Shown: positions 36,551 through 46,176 of the stretch, in pieces
Layout of the letters: the number at the start of each line of letters is the position of its first letter
How positions within the stretch are numbered: position 1 is the first letter of the stretch
Source: Paenibacillus physcomitrellae
Lineage (GTDB): Bacteria; Bacillota; Bacilli; Paenibacillales; Paenibacillaceae
DNA length: 64,000 nt
Reading direction: 5' to 3'
Assembly (NCBI RefSeq): GCF_002240225.1
Contig: NZ_CP022584.1
Span: forward strand, 1,488,001 to 1,552,000
Notes under the pieces: generated by a model
What the model was told of the DNA's origin: nothing
Seen by the model: only the letters and a program-made list of their open reading frames with translations
The model's database searches: none
Position numbers and translations under genes: made by a program

Positions 36551-37734
36551 TCCGCGTCCTCCTCCGTGACTGCAGCAGTCTCATCTTCAGCCAGCAGGCT
36601 CATAAATAACCGGACCAGCTCCTCTCCGGGTTCGGCGCCTCCGCTCTGCCGCTGGTAAAACTTCCGGAACAGCTCGTCAACCGGCATTTGCGACCGCTCC
36701 GCCATCGTCTCTTCGATCGACGGACTGCCGGGATACACCGGCCTGATATGCACAAGCCCCTCCCGGCTTTTGCGCAGCATGCCGATATCGCCCATCGACA
36801 TCGCTTCCGTAAGCGAAATCTCCAGATCGATAAAGGCGTTCACATCGCGTCCTTCCTCAATCCAGCGGTGAACCTCTTCCAGTCCGCCTCTGCATGCCCA
36901 TTTCACGAGCGGTCTGCCGCTGCGAAGAAAAATTTCCTGCGGCTGAGCCTGCTCTCCAGGCTTGAGATCGAGCAGCATCACCGATTTGGATTGTCCCGCC
37001 TCTGAAAAGCTGTAGGCCAGCGGAGAGCCGCTGTAGCGGATCACGCCTTCCCCCTTGACCACCTGAGGACGATGCAGATGTCCCAAAGCTGTATATTGGG
37101 CTCCAACGTGAAAAGCGGACGGATCCACGGTATAAGCGCCGCCGACTTGGATCGGACGTTCGCTGTCGCATTCCAGTCCTCCAAGCACATACAGATGACT
37201 CATCGCCAGGTTGATCGTGTCTGGACGGAAAGAGTACGCCAATTGCTTCATCAGCTGGCCGACCCGTGCGCTGTAGGCAAGGCGCAGCTCCTGCTCATCC
37301 CCGTCTCCGGCGAGCAGCTCCTGCAGCCTCGCCTCTGAAGGATAGGGCAAGGCCGCAATGACCGCTTCCTCACCGGTTCGAGCTGCACGAAGCCGTACTG
37401 CCTGGTTCGTCGGCAGACCGGTCAGGCTGATCCCGCGGCTTGAAACGAGCGGCGAAACCGAAGAGACCCGCTCCGGCTGGTCATGATTGCCCGCAATGAC
37501 TGCCAGATGGCGCCCGCCTTCGCTAAGCCGCGCGGCCGCTTCATAGAACAGCTGCTCCGCCGCTGCCGGCGGATTGACGCTGTCATATACGTCCCCGGCC
37601 ATCAGAATCAAATCCACCTGCTCGTTCCTTACGATCTGGACCAGCTCGTCCAGGAACTGCTCCTGTTCCGCAAGCCGGCTCCGTCCTTCAAGTGTCCGGC
37701 CCAAATGCCAGTCACCTGTATGCAAAATGCGCAT
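36547..37734 (-). CDS. sbcD: SbcD, Mre11-type nuclease subunit of SbcCD
   Basis: The protein has 395 residues from the ATG at 37734, which has AGGAGG 7 bp upstream. Calcineurin-like phosphodiesterase motifs are in order: DWHLG (D8, H10), MAGDVYDSVNP, AGNHD (~residue 82) and SHLYVLGG/LGHLHRPQ with metal-binding histidines. It cleaves DNA ends and hairpins as a Mn-dependent nuclease with SbcC. It lies 84 bp after addA in a repair operon. Confidence 0.95.
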   Translation of the reverse strand: MRILHTGDWHLGRTLEGRSRLAEQEQFLDELVQIVRNEQVDLILMAGDVYDSVNPPAAAEQLFYEAAARLSEGGRHLAVIAGNHDQPERVSSVSPLVSSRGISLTGLPTNQAVRLRAARTGEEAVIAALPYPSEARLQELLAGDGDEQELRLAYSARVGQLMKQLAYSFRPDTINLAMSHLYVLGGLECDSERPIQVGGAYTVDPSAFHVGAQYTALGHLHRPQVVKGEGVIRYSGSPLAYSFSEAGQSKSVMLLDLKPGEQAQPQEIFLRSGRPLVKWACRGGLEEVHRWIEEGRDVNAFIDLEISLTEAMSMGDIGMLRKSREGLVHIRPVYPGSPSIEETMAERSQMPVDELFRKFYQRQSGGAEPGEELVRLFMSLLAEDETAAVTEEDAE

Positions 37735-37818
37735 CCTGTTTCCTCCTAATTCATTACTCTTCCTCTTTGCTTTCACAGACTGATACAGGCCTTGAGCCCG
37801 GGCTTAAAGCTGCCGGTC

Positions 37819-40800
37819 TTAACCGAGCCGTACCGCATCTCCGGAATCAAAGAAATACAGCCATTTCTCTGCGACTTCTTCCCCGGTGATCTGTTCGACC
37901 GCCCTCGAGTACAGCTCCAATTGAATCCGGTAGCGCTCCTTCAGCATTTCAAGCTGCTGTTCCCGGGCATAGTCCGGAACATAATCGCTCTTGTAATCCA
38001 GCATGATCAATTGGCCATTCACCTTGAACAGACAGTCGATAATTCCCTGTACAATAACCGATTCGCCCTGAAGACCCAGCTTGGCAGACTGCTCTTCGGC
38101 CGGCTCGGCTTCTTCTGTTGCAGCTCCTAAACCGGGAGAGGCAGGAAGCTGTTCCCCTAATTGTTCTGGTTGTTCTCTTCCTACTCGTTGTTCAACTTCT
38201 GTTACTTGTTCAGCTTGTTCTGCTTTTTCTGATTCTCTTACGTATCCGGCGTGTTCAGTTTGTTCGGATTCTCCCATTTCTCTTGTGCGTGCAGCTTGTT
38301 CGGTTTCTTTTAGTTGTTCAAATCGTCCAGCTTCGGAACCCTCTGCTTTCACCCACTGCTCTTCCCTGCTGCCCTGTTTCCCACTTTCCTGCAGGGTCAG
38401 GTTCGTTCCGGCATCACTCTGATCTCCGGATAAAGCAGGTGTAAAATGCGGGTAAGCCTCTTCAGCCGGCATCGCATAGGTAAACGGCAGTTCTTTTTTC
38501 ACCCATTCGGCATGGAGCAGTCTGCTTCCCAGTTCACTGTCCAGGAATCCGGCGATTTTATACGGTTCCAGCTCGCGAAGCTGCTCCGGCAGCAGAATCT
38601 GGCTGGCCTCCAGCTTGCGGAAGGTCTCTTCCACCAGCTCCAGCGCGTCTCTTCCTGCCTCCTGCAGCGGCAAATGCTGCATCACCGTATGATAGGCCGT
38701 GCCCCGCTCCGTTCCGGACATTCTCCGCTGCTCCATGAATTTCGGGCGTCTTAAGCGCAGCTTGGAGCCTCTGTCTCCGTCTTCCTGTCCGCTTGCCCGT
38801 TCCTGTCCCAAAGAAGACAACGTGCCTGGCCATGTACGCTGGAGTTCCCCGGCACGTTCCGCCTGCAACTCCAGGCCATCAGCAGCCGGCGACTCCTCCG
38901 ACACAAGTCTGGATTTCAGCTCGGTCACTGTCGTTTTGGCAGCGACGCGGCTGCTCCATTCATAGGGATAAGACCATTCGAGCCTGCGGGCTACCTCGCC
39001 GAACAGCGCAGATCTGATGGCTTCCGGTCCAGCGCCGCCAGTTGGACGAGCCTCATTCATTTCTTCGAGATCACGGAAACCTTCAGAACCACGAGTTCCT
39101 TTCAAATCAGGATTTCCTGCCAAGCCCTCGGTTTCAGCTGTATCCGCAGTTTCAGCAGAATCCGTAGTTCCCTCAAAATCCGTAATTCCTTCAAAATCCG
39201 TAGTTTCGGCAATATCCAGAGATCCTGCGAAATCAGAATCTCCCGTCAAACCGGCTGCCGCCAGCAGCTCGCGCAAGGCCTCTTCGCCCCGCAATGCGGG
39301 AACCAGCGCGGATTCGCGTCCTGCCGCCGCTGCATAAGCCATCTCCCGGGAAGGGACCAACATAAACTGCCAGTCCGGGCTGTCTTCCCGGTAGGGCAGC
39401 AAATGATGCCCTTCAGCGCTTAATCCCGCTAATTCGCGCAGCGCCCCGGCAGACGGGTGCCGGATCAAAGCCGGGCCGATCCAATCCAGATAGCTGCGCC
39501 CGCGGGCGAGCAAATAGTCCGGGAGCAGTTCCTCGGTTCCGCTGAGCGACTGGCCCCAGTTCACCGCCGATTTCCCCAGATCCTTCACCGCCGATACGAG
39601 GATCAGCTTATCCTTCGGCCGGGTTAAAGCGACATACAGAATTCTCATTTCTTCGGCGATGAGCTCCATCTGGCTCCTTCTGCGAATCGCCAGGTTCGGC
39701 AGCGTCGGATAGCTTACCCGGGTATCCGGGTCGACGTATTTCGGACCGAAACCAAGCTCTTTGTGCATTAGAAAAGGAGCGTTCAAATCCTGACGGTTGA
39801 ACATTTTCGACAGTCCGGCTACAAACACAACCGGAAATTCAAGTCCTTTACTCTTGTGAATGGTCATGATCCGAACCGTGTCCTGATCGGCACCGCCAAT
39901 GGAAGGCGCACCGAAATCACCGCCGGTTTCCTTCAGCTTGTCGATAAATCTAAGGAAGCTGTATAATCCGGGAGTCCCGGACGTCTGCTCAAACTGTTTG
40001 GCACGACTGTACAACGCCTCCAAATTGGCTTGTCTTTGCGGGCCGCCTGTCAAACCTCCGACCCAGTCGAGGTAAGAGGTTTGACGGTATACCGTCCAAA
40101 TCAGACGGCTCAGCTCGCCTTCCCGGGCCATCCTCCGCCAGCCCTCAAGCAAAGCGAGGAAACGTTCCAGCCTTACATATAATTCGCTTGGCTCCTGCTC
40201 TGTCTGCTCGGCTTCTTCCATCCAAGCCAGTAAAGCTTCATAGAACCCGGAGCCCGAGCAGGCCAGCCGGATGCGGGATAATTCCTCTTCATCCAATCCG
40301 ACTATCGGAGAACGAAGGACAGAAGCTAACGGAATATCCTGGCGCGGATTGTCAATGATCTGCAGCAGCGAAAGAGTAATTTCAACCTCAGACGCCTGAA
40401 AATAACCCTGATTCACTTCCCCGGCCGCCGGAATCCCTTCCATTTGCAGCTCCTGAATCAGAATCGGCGCCCAGCCAGAGGTCGAGCGCAGCAATATCAC
40501 GATATCCCCAAGCGCTGCGGGACGGGAGCCTTTCAGGCTTTTATCGTAAACCATCAGCGGAGCTCCGCCTTCACCGAGCAGGCCGCGGATACGAGCCGCG
40601 ATCGCTCGGGCTTCCAGACGAACCGCTTCGAGATCGGCGGTTTCCTCCGCCTCCGAATCCTTCTCAGCTTCTCCTTCCGCGTTGTCCGCTCCGGCGGCCT
40701 GATCGGCCTCCAGGCCCGGATCTCCCCCGCTGCGGTCGATCAACAACAGTTCCGGTTCATATTGAGGCAGCCCTTTCTCGGACGAAGGGAACAGATCGCC

Positions 40801-42351
40801 GTAGATCAGCTCGGCCCGTTCGTCATAGTCGATTTCCGCAACCGTCCGGTTCATGATTTGCCGAAACAGCATATTTACAGCGCCGACCACCTCGCGGCGG
40901 CTTCTGAAGTTCCGGGCCAAATCGATTCTGAGGCCGCTCCCGGAGAAATCGTCCCCATATTCCCTGTATTTCTCCAGGAAGAGACCCGGCTCGGCCAGCC
41001 TGAAGCGGTAAATGCTCTGCTTGACGTCGCCAACCATAAACCGGTTGCCCTTATCGGGCCGGGAAATCAGTTGTACGATCGTCTCCTGGACGGTGTTCGT
41101 GTCCTGATACTCGTCCAGAAGAACCTCCTCATATTGAGCCTGATATTCCAAGGCGGCGTCGGAAGGCAGAATACGGAGCGGCGTTGCGTCCGGATGCAGC
41201 AGGATGCGCAGGCAGTAGTGCTCCAAGTCGGAAAAATCCAGCCAGCCGCGTTCCTTCTTCGCGTCCGCGTAGCGTTCTCCGAATTCAATGACAAACTCGG
41301 CAAGCCTGGACATAAGCGGGGCCGCATCATGAAGCTCGGCAACAAAGTCCTCCGCCGGTCTGCCGAACAGCTGCAGCCTCAGCTCGTTTAGCGATTTCTT
41401 CGCTTCCTCGCGCAGCGCTTTTACCCGTTCCTGAACGGCCGGGTCGGTCTGATCCTTCTTAACCGGCTTCAGCTTCCCGAAGGCCGCAGCCTGGAACACC
41501 GGATGCAGCTCTCTCCATGAGCCGTTCAGAACCGCTTCCTTGAGTCCGAGCATCACATTCAGATCTTCCTCAAGTGAGACGGCATACGGTGCCGGGCCTG
41601 ATGGAGATAACGCAAGCGCCTTGCCCTGGGACAGCAGATTGATGATGCCTTCGAGCGACAGCAGCGTATCCTGGGTAATGCTCCGAATCCAGAGGCTGTT
41701 CTCCAGGGAATCGACCGTCGCGTCCGCGAAGGAAGCGGCCATGCTGCGGAGCCAGAAATCCGGCCAAGGATGGCTGCGGGAGAAATCATACAGCCTCTGT
41801 ACGAGCCTGAAAGCTCCTTCATCGCTGCGTTCGCCGCTGAACCATTCCACCAGGCTGAAGAAGGCCTGACCGTCTTCGGCGCCGTATTTTTCCTCAAATA
41901 ATTCCTCGAGCGTCTCCTGTCTGAGCAGCTGTGCTTCATGTTCGGAGGCGATCCGGAACCCCGGATCAAGCGGAATCATCGTGTAATACCGCTGGATCAC
42001 TTCCATACAGAAGGAATGCAGCGTTGTGATCGAAGCTCGGCCCAGCATCGCCAGCTGCCGCTCCAGCTGTTCGTTAGGCTCGCCTTGCTCCAGCAGGCCC
42101 TCCAGCGCTTCGCGGATGCGATGGCGCATTTCTGTCGCCGCCGCTTTGGTGAAGGTGGCCACCATCAGCCGTTCAATATCGACCGGCTGATCCGGGTTCG
42201 TGATCTTGCGGATAATCCGTTCCACCAGCACGGCGGTTTTGCCGGACCCCGCAGCCGCTGCAACCAGAATGTTCCCGCCGGACAGCGCAATCGCGTTCCA
42301 TTGATCGTCGCTCCAATAACTGCCCGCCGGTTTCGGAATTACGGGTTCCAT
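37819..42351 (-). CDS. addA: helicase-exonuclease AddA (RecBCD-type repair), with large insertions
   Basis: AddA is the UvrD-like helicase plus nuclease subunit of AddAB, which resects double-strand breaks up to Chi. It has 1510 residues from the ATG at 42351 (GAGGAGG upstream), much longer than the 1232 of B. subtilis AddA. Walker A is AAAAGSGKTAVLVERI (residues ~30-45) and a UvrD motif VLLDEYQDTN is at ~412. The C-terminal nuclease motif LDYKSDY (D and K of the DYK signature) is near residue 1450. The excess length is in two low-complexity stretches, about 1034-1101 (TDFEG/ETAD repeats) and 1305-1425 (E/Q-rich). Both lie between or within the C-terminal helicase and nuclease parts. Confidence 0.95.
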   Translation of the reverse strand: MEPVIPKPAGSYWSDDQWNAIALSGGNILVAAAAGSGKTAVLVERIIRKITNPDQPVDIERLMVATFTKAAATEMRHRIREALEGLLEQGEPNEQLERQLAMLGRASITTLHSFCMEVIQRYYTMIPLDPGFRIASEHEAQLLRQETLEELFEEKYGAEDGQAFFSLVEWFSGERSDEGAFRLVQRLYDFSRSHPWPDFWLRSMAASFADATVDSLENSLWIRSITQDTLLSLEGIINLLSQGKALALSPSGPAPYAVSLEEDLNVMLGLKEAVLNGSWRELHPVFQAAAFGKLKPVKKDQTDPAVQERVKALREEAKKSLNELRLQLFGRPAEDFVAELHDAAPLMSRLAEFVIEFGERYADAKKERGWLDFSDLEHYCLRILLHPDATPLRILPSDAALEYQAQYEEVLLDEYQDTNTVQETIVQLISRPDKGNRFMVGDVKQSIYRFRLAEPGLFLEKYREYGDDFSGSGLRIDLARNFRSRREVVGAVNMLFRQIMNRTVAEIDYDERAELIYGDLFPSSEKGLPQYEPELLLIDRSGGDPGLEADQAAGADNAEGEAEKDSEAEETADLEAVRLEARAIAARIRGLLGEGGAPLMVYDKSLKGSRPAALGDIVILLRSTSGWAPILIQELQMEGIPAAGEVNQGYFQASEVEITLSLLQIIDNPRQDIPLASVLRSPIVGLDEEELSRIRLACSGSGFYEALLAWMEEAEQTEQEPSELYVRLERFLALLEGWRRMAREGELSRLIWTVYRQTSYLDWVGGLTGGPQRQANLEALYSRAKQFEQTSGTPGLYSFLRFIDKLKETGGDFGAPSIGGADQDTVRIMTIHKSKGLEFPVVFVAGLSKMFNRQDLNAPFLMHKELGFGPKYVDPDTRVSYPTLPNLAIRRRSQMELIAEEMRILYVALTRPKDKLILVSAVKDLGKSAVNWGQSLSGTEELLPDYLLARGRSYLDWIGPALIRHPSAGALRELAGLSAEGHHLLPYREDSPDWQFMLVPSREMAYAAAAGRESALVPALRGEEALRELLAAAGLTGDSDFAGSLDIAETTDFEGITDFEGTTDSAETADTAETEGLAGNPDLKGTRGSEGFRDLEEMNEARPTGGAGPEAIRSALFGEVARRLEWSYPYEWSSRVAAKTTVTELKSRLVSEESPAADGLELQAERAGELQRTWPGTLSSLGQERASGQEDGDRGSKLRLRRPKFMEQRRMSGTERGTAYHTVMQHLPLQEAGRDALELVEETFRKLEASQILLPEQLRELEPYKIAGFLDSELGSRLLHAEWVKKELPFTYAMPAEEAYPHFTPALSGDQSDAGTNLTLQESGKQGSREEQWVKAEGSEAGRFEQLKETEQAARTREMGESEQTEHAGYVRESEKAEQAEQVTEVEQRVGREQPEQLGEQLPASPGLGAATEEAEPAEEQSAKLGLQGESVIVQGIIDCLFKVNGQLIMLDYKSDYVPDYAREQQLEMLKERYRIQLELYSRAVEQITGEEVAEKWLYFFDSGDAVRLG

Positions 42352-45300
42352 GGCGATTCCTCCTCTAACGTGCTCCAAATCCGGTCTTTACCCGGCTTGG
42401 CCAACAATTTATAACGGCTTTCATCCGAAGGTTCGATTTGGCAGACCGACTTGAAGGCGCAGAACGTACAAGCCGTTTCCTGTCCCAAACGATAAGGCTC
42501 GATAGCCACATCCCCTTCGGTAATTCGGGTACCAATGCCGCGGATCGTGCGGCGGACCGAAGACAACAGCACATCCCACTGCTCGGGCGTTGCAACTGCC
42601 GCGCTGCTGTAAAACCCGCCATCGGCCTTAACCGCTACAGGCAGGATGTCCGAATGACCTTTCTCCAGCTTGTTATCCATCATCAAAGCAATATCGCGGT
42701 CCGCCGTCACCAGACCTCTCAGCTTAAACCGCTTGAGCATTTCCTGGCGGGCCTGTTCAGGCGACATGCCGTTGCTGCTCTGCAGCAGAGGATTGTGGAC
42801 GTGAAAATAAAGCGTTCCGGCCGGTTTGGCCGGGCTGCCCAGCCATTCCTCGCTCGAGGAAAGGACAACGTCCAGGTAGGTCAGCATTTGCAAGGCCAGC
42901 CCATAATAGACTTCGTGCAGCTTCAGGTCAGTCTGGCTGGATTTATAGTCGATGACCCGCAGCAAAATCCCCTGCTCGCTTTCCGCCATATCGACCCGGT
43001 CCACACGTCCGACAATTTCCATGACGCAGCCGTTCTCCAGCTCAAAGGTCAGCGGAGGAAGCTCTTTGCCGGGACCGAAGTCCAGCTCAAGCCCTACCGG
43101 CTCGAAGCTGCCGCGTTTGGCCTGTTCGCCGAGGATCAAGGAAGCCCGGCCGACGATATTTTTCAGCTTGCGGGTAATAAAGCCATAACGTTTGGAGCTG
43201 AGCAGAATCTCCCCCTGCAATTGGGGCGCCAGCTTATCCACGGCCGCTTCAGCCTCGCGCACGCATTCTTCGGGCGTAAGGCTGGCCCAGCTGCGGTTGC
43301 TGTCCTTGAACGAAAGAGCCATCGCGCTCAGCGCGGCGTGAAACAGCTGCCCGATGTCCGGAGCCTTCAGCCGGTATAGCTGGCGTTCCTTCAGCTTCAA
43401 ACCATGCGAAGCAAAATGGGAGAACGGACACGCCGCAAATCTCTCCATCCGCGATACGCTTGTGCGCAGCCGCGTGCCGTACAGCCTGCGGCTGGTCTCT
43501 TCCGTAAGCGTCCGCGTTCCGTTGCGGTAGTCCAGAGACTGCAGCAAATAATTCAGCTTATGATGAAAATCGCGGGTGCGGCCAAACCAGGCCATCGCTC
43601 CGTACCACACCGGGGATATTTCGGCACCGGCACGCCATTGCCGCAGCTGTCCGACCAAGGCGGACAAGGCCGGTTCAGGACGGGCGACATACGTCAGCTG
43701 AACATCCACCGGCGATGCAGCCGCCGGCACGGCTTCCACCCATTTTTCCTCCAGGGAAAACTTCTTCCTAAGATCACGGATAACCTCGGAAGGCAGTAAA
43801 GCTTTGCCCTCTTCATCCGCAGCCGGATAAGAAATCCAGAGGGACGACTCCGCGGAGGATAAAATCTGGTAGATCATAAAACGTTCATCCAGCAGCTTCC
43901 TTGCCGTCCCCGGCTCCAGCACCAAACCAGTTTCGGCCAATCTGCTTCGTTCCTGATCGGTCAGAATGCCTTCCTCCTGATAAAGAGCAGGCATGACGCC
44001 TTCGTTTACGCCCAGCATAAAAACATGTTTGACATGGACCGAACGGGTCCGGTCCGCACTGCCGACCAACACCTGATCCAGGGATGGCGGCACAAGGCCA
44101 AGCTTGAGATTTCGCAGCCCGGTATCCAGTACTCCGCTAAACAAGCCAATATCCAGGCCTTCTTCTCCCATCATATCTACGATTTGATCCAGCAGATCCA
44201 GGACAGCTCCCCATACGGACCGGTGCTCCATCGCCCGCTGCGGCTCTCCGGCGGCAGCCGCTTCCTCGGCCAAGAGGTCAAGCCGCTCGGCCACCGATAC
44301 CTGTTCCAGCAGCGCAAATACAGCTTCACACATTTCCCTGGCCGTTTTGCTTCTTTTCATCCGTTTCTCAAATGAGGAGAGAGGACCGACCACAGCATCT
44401 CTAGCCTGCCGGATTCGTTCCATCTCCTCCTCCTGGGCTCTTTGCACAGCAGAAACCGGCTTCTCCAGTTGCATATTCTCCTGTTCGCTGCCCTCCTGCT
44501 GCCCGGCTGGCTCGGCTCCGCCCGTTTCTCCCGGCTCAAGGGAGAGATTCGGTTTGCCTCTCCAGGCTTTGTCGCTGTTCCAGCGCGCGCCTTCAATACC
44601 GGACGCCAGCACATAGTTCTCCAGCACGTCCATGTCTTCACGCGACAAGCTGCCCTCCAAAGGCAGCAGGAAATCCGTCTTCACGCAGCGTAAAACATCC
44701 TGTGCCTTCCAGAAACGCTTAACCACGTCCAGCGCTCCCCGCACCAGCTCGATCAAAGGGTGGGCGGCCATGCTTTTGCGCCGGTCAATAAATACCGGAA
44801 CCCCGTAATCGCCACATATCGGCTCGATCAAGTCGGCATATTCATCCAGCGTACGGACGTACAAAGCCATGTCCCGCCAGCGGACCTGCTCCTCACGGGC
44901 CAAACGGACCATTTCACGAACGGCCGCTTCCACTTCGGAGCGTTTGCCCACCGCTGCTCTAAGCCGCAGGCTTTGCGCAAGATCGCCAGGCTGATCCCCC
45001 TCGCGGACTTTCCTTCTTGTCCCGTAAATCGATTCAAGCAGTCCCAGCGTTTCACTGTTCTTGAATCGAGGAAAAGGACGCTCGTCCATGATCTTGACCG
45101 GCCATACCGCCATTCCTGCCGATTCGGCCAAAGTCTGGAGCTTCATGTACGTAACCGCCGGGGTATAGAACATATTCAGTTCATTTGGCGGACGCGAGTC
45201 ATCATAAGGGCGGTCCAAGGTCAGCGCTACATTTACGCGCACGGACGCTTCCATCAGCCTGCCAAGCGCTTCATATTCCACTGGCGTAAACGAATGGAAG

Positions 45301-45923
45301 CCGTCCACCCAAATTTCCGAGCCTTGCAGATAAGCAGAACTTGAAGCACCTTCCGCCAGCTTCCGGACGTGGTCCTCCGAATCGATATACAATCCCGAAA
45401 GCTCCTTCTCAAACTCTCCGAACAGCAGCTGCAGATCGTGCAGCTTGTTCTTCAGCAGCGGCGATTCCTTGCCGGAGGATTCCAGAAGCCGGAAGTGCTG
45501 CTGCAAAGAGGCGGAGTCCGCCCCGTATTTTTTCGTTTCCGTATAAAGACTGTTCAGCTTGTCGATCAGCCCCAGCGGCCCGCCGGCGCTGCCATACAGC
45601 TTCAGATCATCCTGAAGCCGGCGCATAATGCGGTAGAGCAGCATCTTTTTCCCCTCATCACTGATCGGGATCAGCGCCGAGCCCCCCGTCTCCTGCATAA
45701 TTCGGTATGCCAGCCGTTTGAAGCCCAGAACCTGCACCCGAACGGTCCCTTTTAATCCAGAAAAAGACGCGATAGCACGCTCAAGCTGAAAGGTCGCCTG
45801 CTCCGGCACCAGAATGATGATAGGCGGTCCCATAGGCTCCTCTTGCAGCCGTTCACGGATTTGTTCCAGCATATAGCGGCTTTTGCCGCTGCCGGCCCGG
45901 CCGATAATCAATTGAAGTGACAC
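42339..45923 (-). CDS. addB: helicase-exonuclease AddB
   Basis: The second AddAB subunit, 1194 residues from the GTG at 45923 (GGGAGG upstream). The preceding ~90 codons of the open frame have no binding site and cross the promoter region. An inactivated-type helicase Walker A GRAGSGKSRYML is at residues 7-18. The nuclease domain has DYKSSQTDLKL, and the cysteines of an iron-sulfur cluster are seen: RFAACPF (~825) and CTFCAFKSVC near the C-terminus, as in B. subtilis AddB. It overlaps addA by 13 bp. The 5'-most gene of the operon. Confidence 0.95.
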   Translation of the reverse strand: MSLQLIIGRAGSGKSRYMLEQIRERLQEEPMGPPIIILVPEQATFQLERAIASFSGLKGTVRVQVLGFKRLAYRIMQETGGSALIPISDEGKKMLLYRIMRRLQDDLKLYGSAGGPLGLIDKLNSLYTETKKYGADSASLQQHFRLLESSGKESPLLKNKLHDLQLLFGEFEKELSGLYIDSEDHVRKLAEGASSSAYLQGSEIWVDGFHSFTPVEYEALGRLMEASVRVNVALTLDRPYDDSRPPNELNMFYTPAVTYMKLQTLAESAGMAVWPVKIMDERPFPRFKNSETLGLLESIYGTRRKVREGDQPGDLAQSLRLRAAVGKRSEVEAAVREMVRLAREEQVRWRDMALYVRTLDEYADLIEPICGDYGVPVFIDRRKSMAAHPLIELVRGALDVVKRFWKAQDVLRCVKTDFLLPLEGSLSREDMDVLENYVLASGIEGARWNSDKAWRGKPNLSLEPGETGGAEPAGQQEGSEQENMQLEKPVSAVQRAQEEEMERIRQARDAVVGPLSSFEKRMKRSKTAREMCEAVFALLEQVSVAERLDLLAEEAAAAGEPQRAMEHRSVWGAVLDLLDQIVDMMGEEGLDIGLFSGVLDTGLRNLKLGLVPPSLDQVLVGSADRTRSVHVKHVFMLGVNEGVMPALYQEEGILTDQERSRLAETGLVLEPGTARKLLDERFMIYQILSSAESSLWISYPAADEEGKALLPSEVIRDLRKKFSLEEKWVEAVPAAASPVDVQLTYVARPEPALSALVGQLRQWRAGAEISPVWYGAMAWFGRTRDFHHKLNYLLQSLDYRNGTRTLTEETSRRLYGTRLRTSVSRMERFAACPFSHFASHGLKLKERQLYRLKAPDIGQLFHAALSAMALSFKDSNRSWASLTPEECVREAEAAVDKLAPQLQGEILLSSKRYGFITRKLKNIVGRASLILGEQAKRGSFEPVGLELDFGPGKELPPLTFELENGCVMEIVGRVDRVDMAESEQGILLRVIDYKSSQTDLKLHEVYYGLALQMLTYLDVVLSSSEEWLGSPAKPAGTLYFHVHNPLLQSSNGMSPEQARQEMLKRFKLRGLVTADRDIALMMDNKLEKGHSDILPVAVKADGGFYSSAAVATPEQWDVLLSSVRRTIRGIGTRITEGDVAIEPYRLGQETACTFCAFKSVCQIEPSDESRYKLLAKPGKDRIWSTLEEESPWNP

Positions 45924-45993
45924 TTGAGCATCCTCCCTTATATAAAAAAAGCTTCTCGTAAAAAGCTGTTCGTTTCCTATTTCGATAGATTCT

Positions 45994-46002
45994 AGTATAC
46001 CA
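45994..46002 (-). promoter_or_regulatory. candidate extended -10 promoter of the addBA-sbcDC operon
   Basis: TGGTATACT on the minus strand has TATACT at 45994-45999 with the TG extension. The transcript would have a ~65-nt leader with a small AGCTT/AAGCT hairpin and T7 (45943-45967) right before the ribosome binding site. Confidence 0.45.
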
Positions 46003-46060
46003 TAACGAACGGAACTGGAACATGTGTTTGCCGAAACCCTGCCGATTGGAAAAAAAGAAA

Positions 46061-46090
46061 AAGCAGGCCGGTGCTGTACCGGACCTGCTT
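46061..46090 (-). terminator. terminator of the RlmI-like gene
   Basis: AAGCAGG/CCTGCTT with inner CCGGT/ACCGG, followed by a T5-C-T7-type run on the minus strand. Confidence 0.85.
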
Positions 46091-46176
46091 GACTTCGTAT
46101 ATAGGCATAAGGCCGTGAAACGGCTCCTATAGCCAGATTTCTTTTTGTTGCAGAACGCCCCTTTAGACGGAGGTCC

